Under the pieces are notes generated by a model, which saw only the letters and a list, made by a program, of their open reading frames with translations, was not told the DNA's origin and made no database searches. Positions 43,128 through 49,893 of a DNA stretch of 64,000 nt are shown one piece after another. This DNA comes from JBFLXB01 sp964570625 (lineage in GTDB: Bacteria; Nitrospirota; Nitrospiria; 2-01-FULL-66-17): positions 62,001 to 126,000 of the forward strand of contig CAZMYW010000004.1 in the NCBI GenBank assembly GCA_964570625.1, in the 5' to 3' direction. Within the stretch, counting starts at the first letter, position 1; each line of letters begins with the position of its first letter. The translations under genes and the position numbers were made by a program.

Positions 43128-44840
43128 ATGGCATATCAAGTACGACGAAGCACATCAATTACCCTTGCCTCCCTCGGCGGCTTGTCCGCCGTCCTGGCTG
43201 TAGTCGCCGGATGGTGGATGTTGTCAGACCGTCCTCCGGCTGTGGCCGCGGGCATGGAACGCTCAGACGGGATGGCCAACATGTCCGAGATGAAGGGCAT
43301 GGACATGTCGAATGGGAACATGGCCGGCATGAAGGGCGAGGAAGGCGTGAAGAGCGTCGGGCAGGCCCCTGTCACTCTCACCCCAGCGCGGCGCCAGAGT
43401 ATTGGGGTGAAGACCGGAGTGGTCGAAATGCGTCCGTTTGAGAAGACGGTGCGTGCCGTCGGTGCCGTGGCGTATGACGAACGGCACATCAAGCAAGTCA
43501 GTCTTCGGGTCGCCGGGTGGGTCACCGAACTGGATGCGAATTTCACCGGCCAATTCGTCCGAGCCGGGGAGCCCTTGCTCACGATTTACAGCCCCGAGCT
43601 GGCAGCGACCCAGGACGAGTACCGACTGGCCCTCCGGACTCAAGCTCGGGTGGGACAATCCCCACTGGAGCCCATCCGAGCTGGAGCCGATGCGCAGGTC
43701 GCCGCTGCGCACGCACGGCTGCGGCTCCTGAATCTGAGCGACGGACAGATCGCCGCGTTGGCTGAGACGGCCCCCAACGCCGAGACCACCCTGGTCGCTC
43801 CCCTCTCCGGGGTCATCACCAAGAAAATGGCGCTTCAAGGCATGTATGCGACCCCTGAGATGCCGCTGTATGAGATCGCCGACCTCTCCACGGTGTGGCT
43901 TTACGCGGAGGTCTATGAGCGAGACTTGCCCTTGGTGACGGTGGGACAGCCAGCCGCGGTGACATTGGCCGCGTATCCCAATGAGCAAGTTCAGGGGCGC
44001 GTCGTCTTCATCGATCCCGCGGTCGCATCTGAGACGCGAACGACGAAAGTTCGGCTGGAGTTCGCGAATCCAGACCATCGGCTCAAGCCCGGCATGTATG
44101 GGGACGTCACCATCCAGGTGAAGGGCATGCCCGTGTTGGCGGTACCCCGCGAGGCGGTCCTCGATTCAGGGACTCAAACGTTCGCATTTCTTGATCAGGG
44201 TGAGGGCCGTTTCGAGCCGCGTCAAATTAAGACCGGTCGGACCTTCGACGCCTATACCGAAGTGATCGAGGGGCTGCAGGCGGGAGACAAGATCGTCACA
44301 TCCGGGACCTTTCTCATCGACTCGGAGAGCAAGCTCATGGCTGCGACCAACATGATGGGCGCGCTCGGCATGGGCGGAATCAAGATGGAGCAGGCGCAGA
44401 TGGGCGAGATGGACATGGGCGGGATGGAGGGAATGCAAGGCATGGAGGGCATGAAGGGGATGGCGGGGATGGAAGGCGACGATATGAGGAATATGCCCGG
44501 TATGTCGATGGGCGCAGCGGAAACGCCTGCCACGCAGACCATTGACGGACTGACGCTCACTTTAGAGACCGTCCCCGCGCCTGCAAAGAAAGGCGAGAAC
44601 GCGGTGCGAGTGACGGTCCGCGCGAACAACGCCCCCGTGACAGACGCGTCGGTCACCGTGGCATACACCATGGCGATGCCGGGGATGGAGGTCGAGACCG
44701 TGAAAGCCAGCCATACCAAAGATGGCGTCTACGAGGCCACGGTAGACCTCGGCATGAAAGGAGCCTGGAAGATCGACGCGACGGTGACGCGCCCCAATGC
44801 CAAACCGGTCACGGGGATGTTTTCCGTGCAGGCCAAATGA
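43128..44840 (+). CDS. cusB: CusB-type periplasmic adaptor with Met-rich segments and a YtkA-like domain
   Basis: 570 aa, longer than E. coli CusB (~400). The N-terminal anchor helix (~12-30) is followed by a Met-rich stretch (MERSDGMANMSEMKGMDMSN), then the adaptor core (LRVAGWVTELDANFTGQFVR, barrel-sandwich; YEIADLSTVWLYAEVYERDL; GMYGDVTIQVKGMPVLAVPR). After ~402 comes a second Met-rich segment with repeated MxGM/MEGM (GGMEGMQGMEGMKGMAGMEG), then a ~100-residue beta domain resembling YtkA/FixH (VTVAYTMAMPGMEVETVKAS). The Met clusters fit Cu(I)/Ag(I) binding. A strong AAGGAAGGAAGG site precedes the ATG. Confidence 0.9.
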   Translation: MAYQVRRSTSITLASLGGLSAVLAVVAGWWMLSDRPPAVAAGMERSDGMANMSEMKGMDMSNGNMAGMKGEEGVKSVGQAPVTLTPARRQSIGVKTGVVEMRPFEKTVRAVGAVAYDERHIKQVSLRVAGWVTELDANFTGQFVRAGEPLLTIYSPELAATQDEYRLALRTQARVGQSPLEPIRAGADAQVAAAHARLRLLNLSDGQIAALAETAPNAETTLVAPLSGVITKKMALQGMYATPEMPLYEIADLSTVWLYAEVYERDLPLVTVGQPAAVTLAAYPNEQVQGRVVFIDPAVASETRTTKVRLEFANPDHRLKPGMYGDVTIQVKGMPVLAVPREAVLDSGTQTFAFLDQGEGRFEPRQIKTGRTFDAYTEVIEGLQAGDKIVTSGTFLIDSESKLMAATNMMGALGMGGIKMEQAQMGEMDMGGMEGMQGMEGMKGMAGMEGDDMRNMPGMSMGAAETPATQTIDGLTLTLETVPAPAKKGENAVRVTVRANNAPVTDASVTVAYTMAMPGMEVETVKASHTKDGVYEATVDLGMKGAWKIDATVTRPNAKPVTGMFSVQAK

Positions 44841-44859
44841 AGGTTATCCAGCGCAATTT

Positions 44860-44983
44860 CTGGCCGTCGAGAAGGCGGCAGATGCAAGGCGGAGCGAGGG
44901 GTGGTCCCGGAGCGTACTGGGTCGTACGTGAGGACACCGAACCGAAGCGACAACGCAGTAGATGCTGTCTTCTCGGCGGCCAG
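44860..44983 (-). repeat. Dispersed intergenic repeat, copy 4 (short form, 124 bp)
   Basis: Terminal inverted repeats CTGGCCGTCGAGAAG (44860-44874) and CTTCTCGGCGGCCAG (44969-44983). The minus strand contains the core CTCACGTACGACCCAGTACGCT exactly as in copy 1, plus the flanks TGCGTTGTCGCT and CTCGCTCCGCC. It fills the gap between cusB and cusA and ends five bases before the probable cusA start. Confidence 0.8.
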
Positions 44984-44987
44984 TGAC

Positions 44988-47900
44988 GTGATTCAGCGGA
45001 TCATCGAGTGGAGCGCCAAGAATCCGTTCTTGCTGGGACTCGCGGCGATCGGGTTGTCGCTGTGGGGAGCCTGGGCCGTGGTCAACACCCCGGTCGACGC
45101 CCTTCCCGATCTGTCGGATGTCCAGGTCATCATCTACACCACCTGGGAGGGACGCAGCCCGAACCTGGTCGAAGACCAGATCACGTATCCACTCGTGACC
45201 AGCATGCTCGGCGCCCCGCACGTACGATCGGTGCGGGGCGCGTCGGATTTCGGATTTTCCTACGTCTACGTCATTTTCGAGGATGGGACCGACCTGTACT
45301 GGGCGCGCAGCCGCGTCCTCGAATACTTGAGCAAGATCGGCGGACGGTTGCCGGAAGGTGTGACCCCGATCCTGGGACCCGACGCGACCGGGGTAGGGTG
45401 GGTGTACCAATACGCGCTGGTCGACAAGACCGGCCGCCACGATCTGGCCGAACTGCGTTCGTTCCAGGATTGGTTCCTCCGCTATCAACTGCAGTCGGTG
45501 CCGGGTGTGGCCGAGGTCGCATCAGTCGGCGGTTTTGTAAAGCAGTACCAGATCGCGGTTGATCCCAACAAACTGTTGGCCTACAACATCCCGCTCACGC
45601 GCGTGATCGAGGCAGTGCGGATGAGCAACAACGACGTGGGCGGCCGCGCGATCGAGATGGCCGAACGCGAATACATGATCCGGGGGCGGGGCTATTTGGA
45701 ATCGATCCAGGATCTTGAAGTCGTTCCACTCGGGGCATCTCTCTCGGGAACACCAATCCTCCTTCAGGATGTGGCCACGATCGCGTTGGGGCCGGAGATG
45801 CGACGGGGTGTCGTGGAACTCAACGGCGAAGGCGAGGTCGTGGGCGGGGTGGTGGTCATGCGCTACGGCGAGAACGCGCTCGCGGTCATCGACCGGGTCA
45901 AAGCCAAGCTCGCGGAACTCACGCCATCGTTCCCGGAAGGCATCTCGGTCGTTACGACCTATGACCGCTCCGACCTGATCCACCGCGCGATCGCGACGCT
46001 CCGCGAGAAATTGGTCGAAGTCACGGTGGTGGTGAGTCTGGTGAGCATCGTCTTTCTGTTTCACCTCCGGTCGGCTTTGGTGGCGATTCTGACCCTGCCA
46101 CTTGCGCTGCTGCTCTCGTTTATCGCGATGAAGTCGCTGGGGCTGACGTCCAACATCATGTCGCTGGGCGGGATCGCGATTGCAGTCGGCGCCATGGTGG
46201 ATGCGGCGATCGTGATGATCGAAGGAGCACACCAGCGCCTCGAAAACGACCCCGCGGCCGCTCACGATCCGCAGCGGCGGCGTGAACTCATCATCGGCGC
46301 GGCCAAAGAATTGGGGCGGCCGCTCTTTTTTTCGCTCTTGATCATTACCGTCTCGTTCCTGCCCGTGTTCACGCTTGAAGCCCAGGAAGGACGGCTCTTT
46401 AAGCCGCTCGCATTCACTAAGACCTTCTCGATGTTTTTTGCCTCGATCGTGTCGATCACGGTGGTCCCGCTCCTCATGGTCGCCCTGATCCGGGGACACA
46501 TCACCCCGGTCGCCAAGAACCCGATCAATCGCGCCCTGGTCGCGCTCTACGCCCCGGTGGCGCGCTTGGCCCTGCGTCACGGCGTGGTGGTGATTGCCGT
46601 GGCGGTGCTCCTCCTCGCGGTGACGATCCCGATCTACCGCTCGTTAGGGTCGGAGTTCATGCCGCCGCTCAACGAGGGGACGATCCTCTACATGCCCACC
46701 GCGCTCCCCGGCATTTCGATCACCAAGGCTACTCAAGTGCTGCAGCAACAGGACGCCTTGCTCAAGACGATCCCTGAGGTGGAGACGGTCTTCGGAAAAA
46801 TCGGCCGTGCCGAGACCGCAACCGACCCGGCTCCGCTGTCCATGGCTGAAACCACCATCACGCTCAAGCCGGAGTCGCAATGGCGGCCGGGAATGACGTG
46901 GGATGGCCTCATCGCCGAGATGGACCGGCTGGTCCGCTTTCCAGGCATGCCGAATATTTGGTGGATGCCGATCCAAACTCGGACTGAGATGCTGGCCACC
47001 GGCGTTCGGAGTGCGGTGGGCATCAAGATTCTGGGACGAGATCTTGCGGACATCGATCGGGTCGGCCAGGCGATCGAAGGGGCGCTGGCTGACGTACCAG
47101 GGACGCGCAGCGCGTTCGCGGAGCGAGTGACCGGCGGCTATTACCTCGACATTACGGTCGACCGTGCTCAGGCCGCGCGCTACAACCTGACCGTGGGAGA
47201 CGTCGAGCACGTGATCGAGGCCGCAATCGGCGGCGTGAACGTGACCACCACGGTGGAAGGCCGCGAACGATACCCGGTGAACATCCGCTATGCGCGCGGG
47301 CTACGCGAGGACCCAGAGAGCCTTGCACGGGTCCTGGTGCCCACCCCCGGCGGAGCCACGGTGCCGCTGGGCCAGCTCGCAACCATCGAGACCACGATGG
47401 GACCGTCGATGATCCGTGATGAAAACGGTTCGCTTGCGGGGATCGTCTACGTGGATGTTGCGGGTCGCGACCTGGCCGGCTACGTGGAGGACGCCAAGCA
47501 GCGAGTCAACGAACGCGTAAAGCTTCCCACCGGTACGTCGCTGATCTGGGCGGGTTCGTACCAGTATCTGTTGCGCGCGCAGGAACGGATGAAGATCGTG
47601 GTGCCGGTCACGCTGCTGCTCGTCTTCGTGTTGCTCTATTTGAACTTCCGGTCAGTAGCGCAGTCCCTGATCGTCCTGCTCTCGATCCCCTTTGCGGTGG
47701 TGGGGAGCGTCGTATTGCTGGGCCTGCTCCACTACAACCTGAGCGTGGCGGTGTGGGTGGGCATCATCGCGCTGGCAGGCGTGGCGGCAGAGACCGGCGT
47801 GATCATGTTGATTTATCTCGACGAGGCGTTCCACCGTCGGCAGCGTGAGGGGCGGCTGCGCACACGCGCCGAACTGCGTGATGCCGTGCTCGAAGGCGCG

Positions 47901-48113
47901 GTCTTGCGGGTACGGCCGGTGGTGATGACCGTCTCGGCCATCATCTTCGGCCTGGTGCCGATCATGTGGAGTCACGGCGCAGGGGCCGACGTGATGAAAC
48001 GGATCGCCGCACCGATGATCGGCGGCATGGTCACATCAACCATGCTGACGCTCATCGTCATACCGGTCATCTATCTCTGGTGGCGAGGCCGATCGTTGCC
48101 AGCGATGCGCTGA
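44988..48113 (+). CDS. cusA: Heavy-metal efflux RND pump, CusA/CzcA family
   Basis: 1041 aa from GTG 44988, close to E. coli CusA (1047); homology starts at VIQRIIEWSAKNPFLLGLAA. The frame is open back to 44901, but that part is translated repeat. Family motifs: NTPVDALPDLSDVQVIIYTT, GAPHVRSVRGASDFGFSYVY, proton-relay TM4 AIAVGAMVDAAIVMIEGAHQ, NRALV ... GTILYMPTALPGISITKA, GVAAETGVIMLIYLDEAF in TM10. Twelve TM helices. With CusB Met-rich segments, copper/silver export is likelier than cobalt/zinc. The ribosome site is weak and lies in the repeat. Confidence 0.93.
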   Translation: MIQRIIEWSAKNPFLLGLAAIGLSLWGAWAVVNTPVDALPDLSDVQVIIYTTWEGRSPNLVEDQITYPLVTSMLGAPHVRSVRGASDFGFSYVYVIFEDGTDLYWARSRVLEYLSKIGGRLPEGVTPILGPDATGVGWVYQYALVDKTGRHDLAELRSFQDWFLRYQLQSVPGVAEVASVGGFVKQYQIAVDPNKLLAYNIPLTRVIEAVRMSNNDVGGRAIEMAEREYMIRGRGYLESIQDLEVVPLGASLSGTPILLQDVATIALGPEMRRGVVELNGEGEVVGGVVVMRYGENALAVIDRVKAKLAELTPSFPEGISVVTTYDRSDLIHRAIATLREKLVEVTVVVSLVSIVFLFHLRSALVAILTLPLALLLSFIAMKSLGLTSNIMSLGGIAIAVGAMVDAAIVMIEGAHQRLENDPAAAHDPQRRRELIIGAAKELGRPLFFSLLIITVSFLPVFTLEAQEGRLFKPLAFTKTFSMFFASIVSITVVPLLMVALIRGHITPVAKNPINRALVALYAPVARLALRHGVVVIAVAVLLLAVTIPIYRSLGSEFMPPLNEGTILYMPTALPGISITKATQVLQQQDALLKTIPEVETVFGKIGRAETATDPAPLSMAETTITLKPESQWRPGMTWDGLIAEMDRLVRFPGMPNIWWMPIQTRTEMLATGVRSAVGIKILGRDLADIDRVGQAIEGALADVPGTRSAFAERVTGGYYLDITVDRAQAARYNLTVGDVEHVIEAAIGGVNVTTTVEGRERYPVNIRYARGLREDPESLARVLVPTPGGATVPLGQLATIETTMGPSMIRDENGSLAGIVYVDVAGRDLAGYVEDAKQRVNERVKLPTGTSLIWAGSYQYLLRAQERMKIVVPVTLLLVFVLLYLNFRSVAQSLIVLLSIPFAVVGSVVLLGLLHYNLSVAVWVGIIALAGVAAETGVIMLIYLDEAFHRRQREGRLRTRAELRDAVLEGAVLRVRPVVMTVSAIIFGLVPIMWSHGAGADVMKRIAAPMIGGMVTSTMLTLIVIPVIYLWWRGRSLPAMR

Positions 48114-48138
48114 GCCCGTCCCCCTAGAACAAGGAGGC

Positions 48139-48747
48139 TTACGGAGGGGCGACACTCGTGACTGGTTTGCCGGTCTTATCGAACAATCGCAACGCGGCTC
48201 CACCGTCCTCAATCTCGGCTAAGGACATTCTTCGCTTGCCATCTTGATCCACGAAAATGAGCCCGGGACTGGCGTCTTCTAGAAGAAACATCGCCCGATT
48301 CTTGCCGAATCGGTCGGCCAACGTCAGGCCAGGACTGCCATCGCCTTTCAACCCGAGCACCGCACGATTTTGCCCGTCTCGATAAGCCAGGCCGATGCTC
48401 GGACTGCCATCACCTTGCACCGTCAGCCAGGCCCGACTGGTCCCGTTCTTATCGGATAACGCGAGACCGGGGCTTCCATTGCCGAACACGGCGATCACCG
48501 CGCGACCCGTTCCGTCTTTATCAAACAGCACCAGGCGTGGGCTGCCGTCTTCGCTTGCCGCGAGCCACGCGAGGGACTTGCCGTGTTGATCCACGAGTTC
48601 GAATTTCTGCGCTTGAAGAACTTTTGCGGGGCCGGCCTTCTCAGCCCAGGCGAACGTGCCCTGGAGGAACCAACTGGTGAATACGCCTCCCAATGCTCCT
48701 GCCGTCAGGGCAAGGCCGAGCAGGATGACAGACCGATTCTGATACAT
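48139..48747 (-). CDS. Membrane-anchored protein with ~23-residue GSPGL...RA repeats
   Basis: 202 aa. One N-terminal TM/signal helix (SVILLGLALTAGALGGVFTS), then about five and a half tandem repeats of roughly 23 residues on the pattern GDGSPGLxLxDxxGxxRA: DGSPRLVLFDKDGTGRAVIA, NGSPGLALSDKNGTSRAWLT, DGSPSIGLAYRDGQNRAVLG, DGSPGLTLADRFGKNRAMFL, DASPGLIFVDQDGKRRMSLA. The spacing suggests a beta-solenoid or small propeller-like structure. Function unknown. Convergent with cusA, 25 bases apart; GGAG lies before the ATG. Confidence 0.7.
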   Translation of the reverse strand: MYQNRSVILLGLALTAGALGGVFTSWFLQGTFAWAEKAGPAKVLQAQKFELVDQHGKSLAWLAASEDGSPRLVLFDKDGTGRAVIAVFGNGSPGLALSDKNGTSRAWLTVQGDGSPSIGLAYRDGQNRAVLGLKGDGSPGLTLADRFGKNRAMFLLEDASPGLIFVDQDGKRRMSLAEIEDGGAALRLFDKTGKPVTSVAPP

Positions 48748-48858
48748 GGTTCACTCCACGATGAATGGTGTCTGTTCTGATTGGTTTCTGGCGAACTATC
48801 GCTTCTCTGGCGGGATGGTTCTGCTTGCGGGCCGGCGCACGTCAGGTGCAGCAAAGGG

Positions 48859-49188
48859 TTAGGCGCCCGCGTCATATTTCGGCGGATACGCAAGAGCCCT
48901 CCTAACTACTTCGGCGACTGACATCTTGGTTATCCCACGCCTGTTGCAGTATCGTGACTCCAACCAGTCGGCAAGATCTTTTGCGCCTTTGCTCGCATTG
49001 CATGAGATACAGCATATAGCTATGTTCTCGCGGCTTACGATTCGCGCGTCGTTGACGATGTGCTCCCAAGATGGTTTGGACTTTCTGGTCTCATTCGAAG
49101 ACGCGAACTGGATTCCGCAATATACGCAGTTTCGATCCCTCTTAATTACCTCTCGTTCCAGCCAATTCGGAATGTTCCACTTATTCAC
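48859..49188 (-). CDS. HNH endonuclease-family protein
   Basis: 109 aa from GTG 49188. ERDVIKRD-like front (LEREVIKRDRNCVYCGIQF) with CxxC, then SWEHIVNDARIVSRENIAIC (HNH His) and CCISCNASKGAKD with the second CxxC: a zinc-stabilised HNH nuclease fold. Codon use is visibly more AT-rich than its neighbours, which suggests recent transfer. No restriction, phage or toxin partner lies next to it, so its role is open. Confidence 0.75.
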   Translation of the reverse strand: MNKWNIPNWLEREVIKRDRNCVYCGIQFASSNETRKSKPSWEHIVNDARIVSRENIAICCISCNASKGAKDLADWLESRYCNRRGITKMSVAEVVRRALAYPPKYDAGA

Positions 49189-49223
49189 AACAGACGATCT
49201 CGCTACTCTTGCCTCTGGGGCGG

Positions 49224-49745
49224 TTAGTCCTCGCCCTTTTGGCCAACAAACTGGTCCTCGCGATTCTTGAACAGGATATTAAACGTTGTCAGAGTGCCGT
49301 AGATGCGGGTGATGTATTGCTGCACTTGCACTTTGTCGGCATCTGACAGGCCTTTGTGGGCGTTGATGTGTTGTTCGAGTACGCGGAGGCGATCGCGGAG
49401 CATCACGATCTTGTGGAAGAACATGTCCAAGGGAATGGTTTTGGTTTCGCGTTCGGCGCTGGCGGGTTTGAGGAGCATTTCGCCGCCTTGCCAGCGGTCG
49501 GCCAGTTCGGTTTGCGGCACATCTTCGGTTTGGAGGTCGTGGAGGGCGAGTTTTGCGAGGTCGTAGGCAGCGGCTTCTGTGGCGGAGAGCGGGGTGAGTT
49601 CTGTTTGCGGCACCGTGAGCTGCTGGTCGGTCCGAGGAAAGTAGACCGCGCACTTGGCGTGTTCGTCCTGGCCGAATACGGCCTCGACTCGTCCGATTCC
49701 CTTGGCTTCGTGCCGGACCAGATCCCATCGCGACAGCGTTCCCAT
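49224..49745 (-). CDS. Hypothetical protein with DUF3553/CarD-like N-terminal domain
   Basis: 173 aa from ATG 49745. The front, VRHEAKGIGRVEAVFGQDEH followed by CAVYFPRTDQQLTVPQTEL, resembles the small SH3-like DUF3553/CarD-type domain (V+H...GIGRV...V.F). The rest is helical: FFHKIVMLRDRLRVLEQHIN and KVQVQQYITRIYGTLTTFNI. No catalytic motif. Possibly a nucleic-acid-associated or scaffold protein; compare the gene at 59301, which has a similar DUF3553-like stretch. Confidence 0.6.
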   Translation of the reverse strand: MGTLSRWDLVRHEAKGIGRVEAVFGQDEHAKCAVYFPRTDQQLTVPQTELTPLSATEAAAYDLAKLALHDLQTEDVPQTELADRWQGGEMLLKPASAERETKTIPLDMFFHKIVMLRDRLRVLEQHINAHKGLSDADKVQVQQYITRIYGTLTTFNILFKNREDQFVGQKGED

Positions 49746-49846
49746 CGGCTCCCGTCCTCCGCGCTCGCGCGTCAACGTAGCACGATGGCGCGCGGCGTTC
49801 AAGGCGGTCGCCGTGCGGATTGGGAGACTTCGACGTGAAACAGGAG

Positions 49847-49882
49847 CCTCGGCGCCGGCCCATGCGTGGGCCGGCGCCGAGG
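49847..49882 (-). terminator. Hairpin terminator after the Fe-ADH gene
   Basis: Perfect 16-bp inverted repeat CCTCGGCGCCGGCCCA / TGGGCCGGCGCCGAGG with a TGCG loop, 11 bases beyond the stop at 49894 on the minus strand. It is followed by CTGTTTCACG with a short T run. Confidence 0.75.
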
Positions 49883-49893
49883 TGGGAGAGGGG

